Made by a program: the position numbers and the translations under genes. Below the pieces are notes generated by a model. The model was not told the DNA's origin. It did not search any database and worked only from the letters and a program-made list of their open reading frames with translations. Positions 32,501 through 43,024 of a DNA stretch of 64,000 bases are shown here, piece after piece. The first letter of the stretch is position 1. Each line of letters starts with the position of its first letter. This stretch comes from Leptospira fletcheri (GTDB taxonomy: Bacteria; Spirochaetota; Leptospiria; Leptospirales; Leptospiraceae). Location of the stretch: positions 62,001 through 126,000 of the forward strand of contig NZ_RQET01000007.1 of NCBI RefSeq assembly GCF_004769195.1, in the 5' to 3' direction.

Positions 32501-32718
32501 TGAACTCCATCTCCAACAAGGCGAAGGTGAGCGTCATGCCGGACGTCCCCGAATTGGTGGAAGGTACTTTTCTGGAAGTTTTGGAAGTAGTCAAACCGGA
32601 ACGTACGAAATTTCTAAGTATGTTGACCGAATTCAATCATGAAGGAAATAACCTTCTCGGAGTTCTTCTGTTTCTGCCGGACTTCGACGAACTCATGGCC
32701 ATCCTTCCCAAGTTCTAA
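29527..32718 (+). CDS. cheA: Chemotaxis histidine kinase CheA with C-terminal CheC-like domain
   Basis: 1063 aa, GTG start. The domains in order are HPt with His48 in RAAHSLKSSAAFVG; a P2-like domain (about 165-262); the P3 dimerisation helices (about 290-370); a kinase domain with HLIRNSVDHGIETP, DDGKGLD and GRGVGMNVV (about 400-545); and a CheW domain (about 545-690). A charged, low-complexity linker (690-870) then leads to a domain of ~190 residues resembling CheC/CheX. Its two half-sites are EAVVNTGMMNAGMVLS and SEISNIVCASVLNS, matching the E-x-x-N phosphatase pattern. CheY-P phosphatase fused to its kinase would place signal start and end in one protein; the phosphatase activity is inferred. 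Confidence 0.92.
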   Translation: MAGVLGEYTELFLEESEDQIEELNANLLKLERDQSNPAIINDIFRAAHSLKSSAAFVGLYNLSDLAHKMENLLQSIRDGKLSVKLSLVNLLFHCFDLIKNVIVNVAEGKKVDTPYTDMIRKLEAYENDPESFQPGAAIGKKTQGSELSRKEEASFSSELQLDADDQKELEEALKEGKGGLWILKVGLKPDAPMKGLRYSLILQNLKTLGIVHKTSPSLEELEKGTESLALHILLQSDKPKDELTKAANVDMVENLTVENFQPSSEYRYEKSSDSASSSGNYQLEDEEKSTDAKITLKSIKVSSDKLDQLMNNVGELVITNSGFQKIYDDLLRTFGEDQLFNELKGRIDLINRISKELQSGIMNIRMVPISTVFRRFSRLVRDLSLETGKKVELVLNGESTELDKKVIDALGEPMLHLIRNSVDHGIETPEERRKAGKSEVGIVELNAYQGGSNIMVEIRDDGKGLDVDRIRMKAVEKGLVSEANAAELSENEIYQFIFAPGFSTAEKITDISGRGVGMNVVNNLIQEFKGKILIQSQKGVGTSFVLSFPQALAIIPSILIMMEEEVYAFPLSEVNETIKVNNEQITTLEGNEIINLRGEVLPIYRLNRILGLQDKTDRDEAPVVIVQFKGRKLGFMVDELVGKHETVIKSLEKNFKNIKGLTGASIMGDGTIIMVLDIPGLVEISSRLDESGKYVNFNLETMKRISTIRTIETEEEMYIQKTANPTNVYNHKLHEITARERAKRKKSERKREDDSKKIVAEKEDLHRENGGGTESGFSVEFKVPEDRLLANSGSTIESSSSGNSNTAILEKETTVPKKQGMEEEYRSHISELVSDTVQTDEEKKRADRIIEGFLEQKKERMMSVSHTKDFTGNLTREQIKKIEAVVNTGMMNAGMVLSQILNRNVDLFIPEIIMNDKEGLASEIRFSDDKFYGMKVRMNGDLNGNLLMMFSRENAKNLAKELLDSVSSGDVLDDDTKSVLSEISNIVCASVLNSISNKAKVSVMPDVPELVEGTFLEVLEVVKPERTKFLSMLTEFNHEGNNLLGVLLFLPDFDELMAILPKF

Positions 32719-32748
32719 GACCGAAACGATTTCAAAGGCTCAGTAAGA

Positions 32749-33822
32749 ATGAATTCCAGCTCGCCCATTCGGGTCGTGATCATCGACGATTCGCTTCTCG
32801 TACGGAATATAATTTCGGACCAAATCCAAAGGGACGAAAAGATCCAAGTCATAGCCACGGGAAAAACCGGGGTGGACTGCATCGAATTAACCGAAAAATT
32901 GAAGCCGGATATGGTCATTTTGGATGTGGAAATGCCCGTATTGGACGGACTTTCCGCGCTGCAGGAACTCCGGAAAAAAAGGTTGGGAGTTCCGGTGATG
33001 ATGCTTTCCGTTTTGACCCAGCACGGCGCCGAAGCTACATTCAAAGCCTTGGAATACGGAGCGATCGATTTTATTCCGAAGCCTTCCAGCACCAATCATT
33101 TTAATCCCGAAGAGCTGGGAGCGGTATTACGAAACAGAATCATTTCGTACTTCGATAGTATCCGCGGGATTCGTCCTCTTTTCGATCCTCATAAGGTTTC
33201 TCCCGCCGGGAAGATTCCGGTTTTCAAGTCGGAAAGGAAACCTGTCGAGGCGATCTGTATCGGTACTTCCACCGGCGGCCCCAAAGCGCTGCAGACCGTT
33301 TTTTCCGAATTTCCAGAAAGATTTTATTTACCGATTTTCGTCGTACAGCACATGCCGGTGGGTTTTACCAAAGCGTTTGCTGCGAGATTAAACGAACACT
33401 CCAAAATTACTGTAAAAGAAGCGGAAGATGGGGAACCGGTGGAAGCCGGAGTAGGATACGTCGCTCCCGGTGACGCTCATTTGTCTATTGTGACGAGGGG
33501 CGGACGGAAATGGATTGCACTCGATAAGGAAGGGCTTGTAAATGGACACAAGCCCTCAGTAGAAGTTCTTTTTGATAGTGCAATCCGAGAATACGGTAGC
33601 GCCTCAATCGGCGTGATCATGACCGGAATGGGAAAGGACGGTTCCGCTGCCACTCTCCGAATGAGAGAGGCCGGAGCGGCAACGATCGCTCAGGATGAGG
33701 CAAGTTCCGTTATTTTCGGCATGAACCGCCAAGCCGTGGAGATGGGTGGAGTTCAGTTCGTGGAACCTTTAAGCGCAATTACAACTAGGATACTTTCTAT
33801 TCTTAAGGAAAGGGGAAATTAA
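32749..33822 (+). CDS. cheB: Chemotaxis protein-glutamate methylesterase CheB
   Basis: 357 aa. A receiver domain ([12 protein letters not shown], phospho-Asp in [13 protein letters not shown]) is joined to the methylesterase domain. The Ser/His/Asp triad lies in [21 protein letters not shown] and [11 protein letters not shown]. It removes methyl groups from receptors during adaptation and can deamidate Gln. No cheR was seen in the window. Confidence 0.95.
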   Translation: MNSSSPIRVVIIDDSLLVRNIISDQIQRDEKIQVIATGKTGVDCIELTEKLKPDMVILDVEMPVLDGLSALQELRKKRLGVPVMMLSVLTQHGAEATFKALEYGAIDFIPKPSSTNHFNPEELGAVLRNRIISYFDSIRGIRPLFDPHKVSPAGKIPVFKSERKPVEAICIGTSTGGPKALQTVFSEFPERFYLPIFVVQHMPVGFTKAFAARLNEHSKITVKEAEDGEPVEAGVGYVAPGDAHLSIVTRGGRKWIALDKEGLVNGHKPSVEVLFDSAIREYGSASIGVIMTGMGKDGSAATLRMREAGAATIAQDEASSVIFGMNRQAVEMGGVQFVEPLSAITTRILSILKERGN

Positions 33823-33825
33823 AAC

Positions 33826-34188
33826 ATGGCCAGAATTCTCGTAGTGGACGATGCAAAGTTTATGAGGACCATGGTGAAAGACGCCTTGGTAGCGGGAGGC
33901 CACGAGATCGTAGGCGAGGCTGAAAACGGCAATATCGCCGTCGATCAGTACAAAGCGATCAAACCGGATCTCGTTACTATGGATATCACCATGAGGGAAA
34001 AGGACGGAATCGAAGCCGCCCAGGAAATTTTCAAAATCGATCCGAAGGCTCGGATCATCATGGTGACTGCGCTCGGACAGGAGGAGCTTCTCGCAAAAGC
34101 GATCAAGATGGGCGTAAAGGATTTCGTGGTAAAACCTTTCTCACCGGAAAGATTGCAGCAAGCGGCGGACAAAGCTCTAAGTTCGTAA
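33826..34188 (+). CDS. cheY: Chemotaxis response regulator CheY
   Basis: 120 aa single receiver domain. The acidic pocket is ILVVDDAKFMR, the phosphorylated Asp is in DLVTMDITMREKDG, the Thr in MVTALGQ and the Lys in FVVKPF. It carries the signal from CheA to the flagellar switch. It starts 3 nt after cheB. Confidence 0.93.
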   Translation: MARILVVDDAKFMRTMVKDALVAGGHEIVGEAENGNIAVDQYKAIKPDLVTMDITMREKDGIEAAQEIFKIDPKARIIMVTALGQEELLAKAIKMGVKDFVVKPFSPERLQQAADKALSS

Positions 34189-34200
34189 AAGGTTCTATCG

Positions 34201-34977
34201 ATGGAAAGGGAGGATGGTGGAAAGACCTTCGTGGTCCAATGGAATAACGCGGAGGGGGGAATCACGGAGGGGCCTTTAAGTTTACTCTGGTCTCTCATAG
34301 AAAGTTACAAGATAGATATATTCGAAGTTTCCTTGTCCCGCATTACGGAGGACTTTCTCCGTTTTTTGAAAATTTCCGAAAGTATCCAGATCGATTTCGG
34401 CGCGGAGTACGCGCTGATGGCCGCCAACCTAGTATATTTAAAATCCAAAGCGCTTCTTCCGGATCCCGGTTTCGAGGAGGAAGACTACGATCCTCCTCTG
34501 CCTCCGGAGCTCGTGGAGAAGTTATTGGAGCATAAGAAATTCCAACTCACGGCGCAAAAACTGTCTGAAATCGATAAGGTCCAATCCAGCGTTTTTGCCA
34601 GAGAAACCAACCAAGTGATCGATGAGGAAGAAAATTGGTTGGATTTAAGTCTTCTGGACCTCATTTCCGCCTTCAATACGATCCTGGAAAAACGGGAGGA
34701 AGAAGGCGAGATTCCCGCTTTACTTACCGCGCCCCACCGGTATTCTGTCGAGGAAAAGATGGAGACGATCTCCGCTCTCCTCGTCCAAAGATCGGATATC
34801 TCTTTCGAGGAATTATTTTCGTCGGTTCAACCTGAGAAAGCCGAAGTTGTCGCCGTCTTTTTGGCAATGCTGGAACTCTGTAAACAGAGAATCCTAGCGA
34901 TTCGCCAGCATAAAACCTTCGGCGAAATCCGTATTTTCTTGGTGGGAGAACCGTGGAACGCGAAAAATCCGGCTTAA
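34201..34977 (+). CDS. scpA: Segregation and condensation protein A
   Basis: 258 aa kleisin. The N-terminal domain, FEGPL-like here as ITEGPLSLLWSLIESYKIDI, and the helix AEYALMAANLVYLKSKALLP are typical; the C-terminal winged helix ends the protein. With ScpB and SMC it compacts and separates chromosomes. It overlaps scpB by 25 nt. Confidence 0.93.
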   Translation: MEREDGGKTFVVQWNNAEGGITEGPLSLLWSLIESYKIDIFEVSLSRITEDFLRFLKISESIQIDFGAEYALMAANLVYLKSKALLPDPGFEEEDYDPPLPPELVEKLLEHKKFQLTAQKLSEIDKVQSSVFARETNQVIDEEENWLDLSLLDLISAFNTILEKREEEGEIPALLTAPHRYSVEEKMETISALLVQRSDISFEELFSSVQPEKAEVVAVFLAMLELCKQRILAIRQHKTFGEIRIFLVGEPWNAKNPA

Positions 34978-35522
34978 AAGGACTGATCGAGGCCCTTCTT
35001 TTCCTTTCCGGGGAACCGCTAAAACTGGCTAGCATCGCCAAATCGGTGGAATGCGAAAAACACGAAGCCAGGGAAATATTGGACGAACTGATTCTGGACT
35101 ACCAGGAAAGGGACGGAGGTTTCGTTTTACGGGAAATCGCGGGCGCCTATCAGTTCTTCACGAACGAAAAATTCTCCGAGATTTTAGCGCAATTATTCAA
35201 AGAAAAGAAACGGGACCAGCTTTCCCGTTCCAGCCTGGACACTCTGGCGATTATCGCTTATAAGCAACCCATCACCCTATCCGAAATAGACGATATTCGG
35301 GGAGTTTCTTCTCGCGCGATGGTGACCTCTTTGATTTCCAAGAAGTTGGTCAAACCGGTGGGGAACAAGGAAGTCCCGGGCCGTCCGGCTTTGTACGGGA
35401 CCACGAAGGAATTCCTTCTCCATTTCGGTTTGAATAAACTCTCCGATCTGCCGGCGCCTGTGGAAGTAAAGGAACTGAAATTCGAAAACCTGGACGATCT
35501 GATCGAAAATGAGCAAGAATAA
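34953..35522 (+). CDS. scpB: Segregation and condensation protein B
   Basis: 189 aa, GTG start. Two winged-helix domains are seen: GLIEALLFLSGEPLKLASIA and DTLAIIAYKQPITLSEIDDI, shortened to the family hallmark IAYKQPITLSEI. It dimerises on ScpA. It overlaps pheA by 14 nt. Confidence 0.94.
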   Translation: MEREKSGLKGLIEALLFLSGEPLKLASIAKSVECEKHEAREILDELILDYQERDGGFVLREIAGAYQFFTNEKFSEILAQLFKEKKRDQLSRSSLDTLAIIAYKQPITLSEIDDIRGVSSRAMVTSLISKKLVKPVGNKEVPGRPALYGTTKEFLLHFGLNKLSDLPAPVEVKELKFENLDDLIENEQE

Positions 35523-36600
35523 CGATAAACTCAAGGAATACCGGGATAAGATAGATTCCTTGGACAAGGAAATCGTACGGGCCATCCAGGCCCGCGCGGA
35601 GATCGCGTCTTCCATCGGGGAGATAAAAAGGGAAAACAAAGAACCGATTTATCGTCCCGACAGAGAAAAGGATGTATATGAGAAAATTTTAAACATAAAC
35701 GGCGGACCTCTGCCGGATAAAGTATTGCTCGCGATTTATCGCGAGATCATGTCCGGGTCCTTCTCCGTGGAAAAAGGACTTTCCGTGGGGTATTTAGGAC
35801 CGGAAGGATCCTTTTCCCACCAGGCCGTCCGAGCCAGATTCGGAGCTTCCGTCGAAGCGAGCGAATTCTCTTCCATTCCGGAAGTTTTTCGCGCGGTGGA
35901 AACGGACAAGGCGGATTACGGAGTGGTTCCCGTGGAGAATTCCTCCGAAGGATTGGTCAACTCCACTTTGGACCAATTCCTAGTCTCCGATCTGAATATC
36001 TATTCGGAGATTTACCTGAGGATCACTTTGAACTTACTAGGGTCCGAACACGATCTGCAGAAGATCAAAACCTTGTACGGAATCAAAATCGCGAACGCAC
36101 AATGTAGGAATTGGATCGCGGCGAACTTGGCTCATGTACAGATTTCGGAAACTCCTTCCACTTCCAGAGCGGCGAGTATTGTCGCGGAAAAAAAGGAAGG
36201 TTGCGCCGCCATCGCCTCCACCATCGCCGCCGAGATTTACGGCTTGGATGTGATCCGGGAATCCATCGAGGATATGCCGGGCAATTCCACCCGCTTCCTG
36301 ATCATCGGAAAGAACCAATGTCCTCCGACGGGGAACGACAAGACTTCCATCGTTTTTTCCGTTCCGGATAAACCTGGCTCTTTGTATTCCGTACTCAAAC
36401 CCTTCTTCGATCGTGGGATCAACCTTTCCAAGGTCGAGACTCGTCCGACAAGAAGAACTTCCTGGGAATACAATTTCTTCATCGATTTTCAAGGACACAG
36501 AAAGGATCCGATCATAGAGGAAGTCCTCGGTGTTCTTCGAGAAAATACAATCTATCTGAGGATATTGGGTTCTTATCCGATATCTCCGCCGAGCCCGTGA
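35509..36600 (+). CDS. pheA: Bifunctional chorismate mutase / prephenate dehydratase
   Basis: 363 aa. An AroQ-type chorismate mutase helical domain (about 1-85; [20 protein letters not shown]) is fused to a prephenate dehydratase ([26 protein letters not shown], and a T-R-F motif in NSTRFLII). A C-terminal ACT domain ([14 protein letters not shown]) should give feedback inhibition by phenylalanine. Makes phenylpyruvate. Overlaps tyrA by 4 nt (GTGA). Confidence 0.95.
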   Translation: MSKNNDKLKEYRDKIDSLDKEIVRAIQARAEIASSIGEIKRENKEPIYRPDREKDVYEKILNINGGPLPDKVLLAIYREIMSGSFSVEKGLSVGYLGPEGSFSHQAVRARFGASVEASEFSSIPEVFRAVETDKADYGVVPVENSSEGLVNSTLDQFLVSDLNIYSEIYLRITLNLLGSEHDLQKIKTLYGIKIANAQCRNWIAANLAHVQISETPSTSRAASIVAEKKEGCAAIASTIAAEIYGLDVIRESIEDMPGNSTRFLIIGKNQCPPTGNDKTSIVFSVPDKPGSLYSVLKPFFDRGINLSKVETRPTRRTSWEYNFFIDFQGHRKDPIIEEVLGVLRENTIYLRILGSYPISPPSP

Positions 36601-37514
36601 ATCTTCCGTTTCGAAACATTCTGATTTACGGCTTAGGTCTCATGGGCGCTTCGCTTTCTCTCGCACTGAAGAAGAAAGGGGCCGACGCGAAAGTGACGGG
36701 AGTGGTCGGTTCCCGAAAAAGCAAGGAAAAAGGAATCTCTCTCGGCTCTGCGGATCGGATCCTTACCTCGGAGGAGTTCGGAGAAAATCCGAATTGGAAC
36801 GATTTCGATCTGATCGTATTCGGAGTTCCTGTCAACACCATCGTGGAACTCATTCCTTCTCTTCCCGAGGATTGGCCCGGATTGATGACGGACATGGGAT
36901 CCACCAAACGGGACATCGTATCCGCAGTGGAATCTTCCCATTCCTCTTCGCATCGATACGTTTCTTCCCACCCTATGTGCGGTTCCGAGGAATCGGGATT
37001 GGAATTCGCGAATGCGGATCTTTATGAAGGTCGACTTTGTATCTTGACCCGCCCCAAGGGCGCGACCGAAAAAGCGTTTTCGGATCTAGAATCTTTCTGG
37101 AGATTTCTCGGCATGGAAACCGTGGAGATCCCCGCACTCGAGCACGACAGAATTCTATCCTACGTCTCGCATTCCCCTCATATCGTCGCATCGATTATGA
37201 CGGATTGGGTTTGGGAAAACGAATGCGTTCAGAAGTTTACGGACCGTTCTCCCTTACCTCTAACTGGAGGAGGGTTTCGGGACATGACTCGGATCGCGGG
37301 TTCGAATCCTAAAATGTGGGCTCCGATTTTCTCCTCGAATCGGGACGAAATTCTCTCCTCTCTACTGGATTTTAGAGGTCATTTGGACCGGATCATTTCC
37401 GAGTTGGGACCGGAAAAGCCGCTCGACCTGGACCATTGGAAGTCCTTCATGGAAAAATCCCGGGACCACCGGGACGGAATCTTAAAGAAGAAGAATGATC
37501 CCAAGAAACTCTAG
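36597..37514 (+). CDS. tyrA: Prephenate dehydrogenase
   Basis: 305 aa, GTG start. An N-terminal Rossmann domain ([20 protein letters not shown]) binds NAD(P), and the helical C-domain has [11 protein letters not shown] and [11 protein letters not shown]. Converts prephenate to 4-hydroxyphenylpyruvate for tyrosine. Overlaps aroA by 20 nt. Confidence 0.92.
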   Translation: MNLPFRNILIYGLGLMGASLSLALKKKGADAKVTGVVGSRKSKEKGISLGSADRILTSEEFGENPNWNDFDLIVFGVPVNTIVELIPSLPEDWPGLMTDMGSTKRDIVSAVESSHSSSHRYVSSHPMCGSEESGLEFANADLYEGRLCILTRPKGATEKAFSDLESFWRFLGMETVEIPALEHDRILSYVSHSPHIVASIMTDWVWENECVQKFTDRSPLPLTGGGFRDMTRIAGSNPKMWAPIFSSNRDEILSSLLDFRGHLDRIISELGPEKPLDLDHWKSFMEKSRDHRDGILKKKNDPKKL

Positions 37515-38811
37515 ATCTTCCGGTAGAGAAATCTTTGTTCCGGGAGACAAATCCCTCTCCCACCGCTCCGTTTTGTTTTCCGTTTTGTCCAAAGGAACGA
37601 CGTATGTTTCCGGATTTTTGGAAGCGGAGGATCCTCTGAATACCATGCATGCTTTTTCTCGAATGGGATTGAAAGTGGATAAGAAGGGGAACGGGGAATA
37701 TCTTTTTACAAGTCCCGGAAAATCCGATTTGCGCTCTCCTTCGGAAGATTTGGATTTCGGAAACGCAGGCACGGGAATCCGACTTTCCGCAGGATTGCTC
37801 TGTGGAATTCCGGGGATCCGTGCGATCCTAACCGGAGACGCATCTTTGCGGAAACGACCCATGTCTCGGATCATGAAACCTTTAGCGGCCATGGGTGCTT
37901 CCATCTTGGGAGAGGGAGATAAGGCTCCTTTGAAAATCGAAGGAAGAAAGCTGAATCCCTTTTCCTACAAAAGTCCGATCGCTTCCGCACAAGTAAAATC
38001 CTGTCTGATGCTCGCGGCCATGGCCTCAGAAACGCCGTTGGATTACGAAGAGGAGATTCTTTCCCGAGACCATACCGAAAACATGTTTCGTTATTTGGGA
38101 AATCGGATCGAATACGAAAACCCTACGCACTTTAAGATCTCTCCGCCTTATCGTTTCGAACCGGCCGAATTCAGAGTACCGGGAGATATCTCTTCCGCAG
38201 CTTTTTTTCTTGTCCTAGGATTGTTGTTAAAGGAAGGCTCGATCCTGGTTCGGAACGTGGGACTGAATCCGTCTAGGACCGGAATTCTGAAGGCGCTGGA
38301 AGCGATGGGGGGAAGGATCCGAATCCACAACCGAAGAGTGGAGTGCGGAGAACCCGTAGGAGATTTGGAGGCGATTTCGTCTAACTTACATTTTGCGGAG
38401 ATCCCGGAGAGTTGGCTGCCTTCTCTGATAGACGAGGTTCCCATCCTAACGATCGCCGGACTTTTTGCGGAAGGCGGATTTAAAATACGTCATGCAAAAG
38501 AACTCCGGGCAAAAGAATCGGATCGGATTTCAGCCATGGTGGAAAATCTGAGGTCTCTCGGTGTAGAAGTTTGGGAATACGAGGACGGCTATGAATTTTC
38601 GGAGCCGACGAAAAATGGAATTTCATCGGAATTGGATTCCTGGTTAAAAGGGAAGGGCGGGAATATCCTAACGAAGATGGACCATCGGATCGCGATGAGT
38701 TTTATGATTCTGAGAGCGGCGACGGGATTGCCTTTGGATCTGGACGAAACTTCCTGGATAGAGACTTCCTTTCCCGGCTTCGAAAAAAAAATGGAATCCG
38801 TCCTGCTATGA
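37495..38811 (+). CDS. aroA: 3-phosphoshikimate 1-carboxyvinyltransferase (EPSP synthase)
   Basis: 438 aa. The PEP and shikimate-3-phosphate motifs are visible: [59 protein letters not shown] and [12 protein letters not shown]. It makes EPSP before chorismate. It sits with pheA and tyrA, so the cluster covers the last shikimate step but one and both branch enzymes. Its stop overlaps the cmk start by 4 nt (ATGA). Confidence 0.95.
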   Translation: MIPRNSRSSGREIFVPGDKSLSHRSVLFSVLSKGTTYVSGFLEAEDPLNTMHAFSRMGLKVDKKGNGEYLFTSPGKSDLRSPSEDLDFGNAGTGIRLSAGLLCGIPGIRAILTGDASLRKRPMSRIMKPLAAMGASILGEGDKAPLKIEGRKLNPFSYKSPIASAQVKSCLMLAAMASETPLDYEEEILSRDHTENMFRYLGNRIEYENPTHFKISPPYRFEPAEFRVPGDISSAAFFLVLGLLLKEGSILVRNVGLNPSRTGILKALEAMGGRIRIHNRRVECGEPVGDLEAISSNLHFAEIPESWLPSLIDEVPILTIAGLFAEGGFKIRHAKELRAKESDRISAMVENLRSLGVEVWEYEDGYEFSEPTKNGISSELDSWLKGKGGNILTKMDHRIAMSFMILRAATGLPLDLDETSWIETSFPGFEKKMESVLL

Positions 38812-39506
38812 ATGATAACGTAATCGCCTTAGACGGTCCCGCTGGTTCCGGAAAAAGCACTGTGGCCAGAGAGCTGGCGACCAAATTGGGATACGAGTAT
38901 CTGGATTCGGGAGCTTTTTACCGGGCGCTTACCCTTTATATTTTTCGAAAATACGAGAAAGAAAATCCCTCGGATCATTTCCAAAGTTGGTTGGAAAAGA
39001 ACGATCCCGAAAGTCTTTATTCGGGCGCGGTAGTCGTATGCGAATTTTCGAAACTGGGAGAGAATCGGATTTTATTAAACGGAGAAGACGTCTCAGCGGA
39101 GATTCGAACTCCGGGAATCACGAGAGAAATCAAACATATCGCAAGCAAGGGTCCATATCGGGATTACGTGAACGTGCAACTCAGAAATTTGGCTCTTACC
39201 CATAAATTGGTCATGGACGGTAGAGACATAGGTACGGCGGTTTTTCCGGACGCACGCTACAAATTTTACCTGACGGCATCTTCCAGAGTTCGGGCAGAGA
39301 GAAGGCATTCTCAATTAAAAGACCAAGGAATCGATTCGGATCTGGGAGAAATCGAAAGAGAGATCATTTCTCGAGACCGATCCGATACGGAGCGTGAAAT
39401 CGCCCCTCTGAAACAGGCAAAAGACGCAATCCTCATTGACACAGATAACTTGCCAAAAAATAGTGTTATTGGTAAGATTCTTGAATGCCTGGACACGGCA
39501 CTTTAG
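38808..39506 (+). CDS. cmk: Cytidylate kinase
   Basis: 232 aa. P-loop [22 protein letters not shown]-binding [27 protein letters not shown] and the lid with [19 protein letters not shown]. Phosphorylates (d)CMP. The aroA-cmk-rpsA order is a widespread bacterial arrangement. Confidence 0.95.
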   Translation: MNDNVIALDGPAGSGKSTVARELATKLGYEYLDSGAFYRALTLYIFRKYEKENPSDHFQSWLEKNDPESLYSGAVVVCEFSKLGENRILLNGEDVSAEIRTPGITREIKHIASKGPYRDYVNVQLRNLALTHKLVMDGRDIGTAVFPDARYKFYLTASSRVRAERRHSQLKDQGIDSDLGEIEREIISRDRSDTEREIAPLKQAKDAILIDTDNLPKNSVIGKILECLDTAL

Positions 39507-39551
39507 GCGATCCGCACTATTCCCAAATTAATAATCGAGTAATCCACCCCA

Positions 39552-41234
39552 ATGAATAGCCAACAAGACAAGTCCACTTTTGCAGAAGTCTTCAAACAGT
39601 GGGAAGAAAAGAAAAACGATGAAGCCGAGGTCCGGAAAGACCAGGTCGTAGACGGAAAAGTCGTTTCGGTTGATACCGATTTTGTCTATGTAGCTATCGA
39701 GGGATTGAAGCAGGAAGGTAGAATTTCTCGCTCAGAATTTGACGAAAAGCCCGAGTTGGGCAGTGTAGTGACCGCACTCGTAAAACGCAAAGAGTCCACC
39801 GATTCCGGATGCATACTTTCCAAAAAAGAAGCTGACCAGAGAAAAGGCTGGGAAGTTGTCAAAGACGCATTTAAAAATAATTACCAAGTAACCGGCCGGC
39901 TCGTAAACGAGATCAAAGGCAAAGGTTATATCGTAAATGTGGAAGGATCCGAATTGTTCCTTCCCGCTTCTCAACTTAGCTACAAGTTCGGAGAAGGAGA
40001 AAATTACAAAGGCGTCGAGCTGGATTTTAAGATCATCGAAGTCAACGAGCGGACTCGCTCGGGCGTTGTTTCCCGCAAAAAATTATTGGACGAAGTCAAT
40101 AATGAGAAGTGGGACGCGCTGGTTCAAAAGGTCAAGGTCGGAGACAAGGTTCAGGCCGTGGTTTCCAAGATCGCGAGCTTCGGAGTCTTTTGCGATTTGG
40201 AAGGAGTCGTCGGACTCCTTCGCCAAAAGGATATCTCCTACAAAAAATTCGCACCGTTTAAGCAATATTTTACGATCGGCCAAGAAGTGGAACTCCAAGT
40301 CCTGGAAATGGATAAGGAGAACAACAAACTTGCCCTCGGCCTCAAGCAACTGTACGAAGATCCCTGGATCTGGGCACAACGCTCTTTGGAAAAAGAAATG
40401 GTCGTTCGCGGAACGGTTACTTCTCTTACCAATTTCGGTGCATTCGTAGAATTGAAAGAAGGTTTGGAAGGCTTGATTCATACTTCCGAATTGACCTGGT
40501 CCAAAAAACCTCCTCATCCGAAGGATCTTCTCAAAAAAGGACAGGAAGTCGAAGCTTTGATTCTGGACATCGATTTCGATAACAGAAGACTTTCTCTAGG
40601 CTTAAAACAACTGCAACCGAATCCTTGGGATACCTTAGGACCGGAAGTTCGCGTAGGAAATACCTTGTCCGGAAAGATCACCGGAATCACCAAATACGGT
40701 GCATTCGTAGAAGTGGAAAACGGGATCGAAGGTCTGATTCATATCAGCGATATCACCTGGGACGAAAAACAGAAAAACCCGACTTCTCTTTTGAAAAAAG
40801 GAGAGGAAGTCAAGTATGTGATTCTGGACATCAATTTCGACGCTCAAAGAATTTCCTGCGGATTGAAGCAATTGCAGGAGCATCCGTACGAAGCTTTACG
40901 GAACCGTTATCCTGTAGGCTGTGTGGTCGAAGGTAAGATCAAAAGCATCGTGGATTTCGGAATGTTCGTTGAGATAGAGCCGGGATTCGAAGGCTTGGTT
41001 CACATTTCGGAAATCCCCGGCGGAAAGGACGTCAATCTTCAGGAAACGTACAAACCCGGAGAGATCGTGAAGTGTGCCGTGGTTAAGATCGATTCCAAGA
41101 ACAAGAAGATTTCCCTTTCCATTAAGGACTTCGACAAGGCGTTGGAAAGAGAAGAGATGGCGAAATATCTCAAAACCTCCGACACACCTTCCCGAGAAAG
41201 TCTGGGAAGTTTTATCAATTCCTCCCTGAAGTAA
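39552..41234 (+). CDS. rpsA: 30S ribosomal protein S1
   Basis: 560 aa with six S1 RNA-binding repeats. The last four show the typical V-x-G-x-V-x-x-(I/L)-x-x-F/Y-G-A-F-V pattern, for example [20 protein letters not shown] and [20 protein letters not shown]. It brings mRNA to the 30S subunit. Length matches long proteobacterial/spirochaetal S1. Confidence 0.96.
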   Translation: MNSQQDKSTFAEVFKQWEEKKNDEAEVRKDQVVDGKVVSVDTDFVYVAIEGLKQEGRISRSEFDEKPELGSVVTALVKRKESTDSGCILSKKEADQRKGWEVVKDAFKNNYQVTGRLVNEIKGKGYIVNVEGSELFLPASQLSYKFGEGENYKGVELDFKIIEVNERTRSGVVSRKKLLDEVNNEKWDALVQKVKVGDKVQAVVSKIASFGVFCDLEGVVGLLRQKDISYKKFAPFKQYFTIGQEVELQVLEMDKENNKLALGLKQLYEDPWIWAQRSLEKEMVVRGTVTSLTNFGAFVELKEGLEGLIHTSELTWSKKPPHPKDLLKKGQEVEALILDIDFDNRRLSLGLKQLQPNPWDTLGPEVRVGNTLSGKITGITKYGAFVEVENGIEGLIHISDITWDEKQKNPTSLLKKGEEVKYVILDINFDAQRISCGLKQLQEHPYEALRNRYPVGCVVEGKIKSIVDFGMFVEIEPGFEGLVHISEIPGGKDVNLQETYKPGEIVKCAVVKIDSKNKKISLSIKDFDKALEREEMAKYLKTSDTPSRESLGSFINSSLK

Positions 41235-41253
41235 GGGAGGCCCGAAAGTCCAA

Positions 41254-41997
41254 ATGAAGAGGTTCGAGCAAAACTCCGCCAATTCCTCCGTGCAGGTGAA
41301 TGTGGATCCGTACGCGGACCTGAAAGGCGCGGAGCGGGCCTTTACGATCTTTTTTGCCAAGGTCGGAGAATATCGCAAACAAGTTCTCATCGGGGTCGCG
41401 ATTCTTCTTGTGACGACGGTTGCCGTAGTCGGTTGGAACGAATACAGGGCGGACCAATTCCGAAAGGGAACTGTGGCGGTAGAAGCGCTGGAAAAAAAAT
41501 TTCTACTGAATCCGAGCATCGACATTGCTGAAAAAATCAAGCAGTACGAAGAGCTTTCTTCTAATTATCATTCCGAGTCCCTTCGAATCCGTATTTCCAA
41601 AACCTTAGGCGACTTGTATGCTCGTAACGGAGAGTTCGCAAAAGCGGGCGAAAAACTGGAGTGGGCGGGGAAGAAAATCGACGAACTCCCCGAAATCAAG
41701 GCGTATTATTTTTATATTGCGGGAAGTTACCGGGAAAGCGGCGGGCAATTCCCCCAAGCGGAATCCGATTTCGATACCGCTGTTTCTCTTTTGAACAACC
41801 GAAGAAATGTTTCCGGCTTTTATGCATGGAGTCTTTACCAATCGGGTAGATTGAAGGCCAAGAACGGTAAAAAAGCGGAGGCAAAAGAAAACCTGCGTAA
41901 AGTATTGGAGCAGGAACTTTCCTCTCCCTCGGATGAGTACAAATCAGTCCGAGAATTGGCCACGTATCTCCTAGTAAAGCTCAACCAAGGAAGTTGA
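41254..41997 (+). CDS. Membrane-anchored TPR-like protein (YfgM/BamD-like architecture)
   Basis: 247 aa. A cytoplasmic N-terminus of ~45 residues is followed by one membrane helix ([21 protein letters not shown]) and then helical TPR-type repeats ([40 protein letters not shown]). The topology matches YfgM-type proteins that assist folding at the translocon, but sequence alone does not prove it. It is 19 nt after rpsA and 1 nt before hisG. Confidence 0.65.
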   Translation: MKRFEQNSANSSVQVNVDPYADLKGAERAFTIFFAKVGEYRKQVLIGVAILLVTTVAVVGWNEYRADQFRKGTVAVEALEKKFLLNPSIDIAEKIKQYEELSSNYHSESLRIRISKTLGDLYARNGEFAKAGEKLEWAGKKIDELPEIKAYYFYIAGSYRESGGQFPQAESDFDTAVSLLNNRRNVSGFYAWSLYQSGRLKAKNGKKAEAKENLRKVLEQELSSPSDEYKSVRELATYLLVKLNQGS

Positions 41998-41998
41998 C

Positions 41999-42628
41999 AT
42001 GCTGACTCTGGCGCTTCCGAAAGGACGGCTTGCGGAGGAGAGTATAGAACTTATGGTCTCCAAAGGTTGGCTGGAAGGCAAACCTGATCCGGATTCTAAA
42101 GAACTAATTTATCGTGACCCGAAGGGAAGGGTGCGCATCCTACTCGTTCGTTCCCAGGATGTGGCGACTTACGTAGAACAGAATGCGGCGGATGCCGGTA
42201 TCGTGGGTTGGGACGTGCTAAAGGAAGGGGGATACGATTTGCTACTTCCTTTGGACTTGGGGATCGGGAAATGCAGACTTTCCGTAGCCGCTCCTAACGG
42301 TTGGAATTTAAGTTCCGGAAAGAGAAAAGTGCGCGTAGCTACGAAATATCCGAATTTAGCACGTGAATTTTTTCTCTCCAAAGGGATTAGCTGCGAGGTG
42401 ATCAAGCTCTACGGAAGTATCGAATTGGCCCCTTTGGTGGGTTTGTCCGACTGCATCGTAGATCTGGTATCCACAGGAAGCACTTTGCGAGCGAATCATC
42501 TGAAGGAAATTGAAACGATTTTAGAATCCACAGCCAGGCTCGTATTCAATCGGTCTTCCTTGTATTCTAAAAGACAGGAATCGGGAGAATTTCTGGATTC
42601 CTTCGTAGCTTTTGAAAAACGGTTGTGA
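41999..42628 (+). CDS. hisG: ATP phosphoribosyltransferase, short form
   Basis: 209 aa, so the short HisG without the C-terminal regulatory domain. Motifs include [27 protein letters not shown] and the PRPP loop [14 protein letters not shown]. First step of histidine synthesis. Short HisG normally needs the HisZ regulatory subunit; no hisZ is in the window. Confidence 0.94.
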   Translation: MLTLALPKGRLAEESIELMVSKGWLEGKPDPDSKELIYRDPKGRVRILLVRSQDVATYVEQNAADAGIVGWDVLKEGGYDLLLPLDLGIGKCRLSVAAPNGWNLSSGKRKVRVATKYPNLAREFFLSKGISCEVIKLYGSIELAPLVGLSDCIVDLVSTGSTLRANHLKEIETILESTARLVFNRSSLYSKRQESGEFLDSFVAFEKRL

Positions 42629-42685
42629 AATCACGGCCAAAAAAAAACATAGTCGTAAAAAACGATCTTATCATAGAGAAGAACA

Positions 42686-42886
42686 ATGGCAGTTCCTAAG
42701 AGACGAAAATCCAAATCCAAAGTAAGGATGAAGCGCGCACACCACGCGATCGGTAAACCGAACCTGGTTCCTTGCCCGAACTGCAATTCTTTCCGCCCTC
42801 CTCACAGAATTTGTCCCGTATGCGGCTTTTACAAAGACCGCGTCGTTCTGGAGCCTAAAGCCAGGAAGTCGAACGAAGAGACCTAA
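42686..42886 (+). CDS. rpmF: 50S ribosomal protein L32
   Basis: 66 aa, starting [21 protein letters not shown] four-cysteine zinc ribbon (CPNC...CPVC) is intact, so this is the zinc-binding (C+) form. It comes just before plsX, a common pairing that links ribosome and phospholipid genes. The 138 nt to plsX hold no gene. Confidence 0.96.
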   Translation: MAVPKRRKSKSKVRMKRAHHAIGKPNLVPCPNCNSFRPPHRICPVCGFYKDRVVLEPKARKSNEET

Positions 42887-43024
42887 TCTCAGTATGGCGC
42901 CTTTTTCCCTCGGCGACCGGACCGGAGCCAATCTCCACATCCCTTTTTTCCTCCTCGGGAAGTCCTACAACCGACTGCTTTCGGTATTCTCCGGCAGTCT
43001 CCTTAGCGGCATCTAAAGGCCTCT

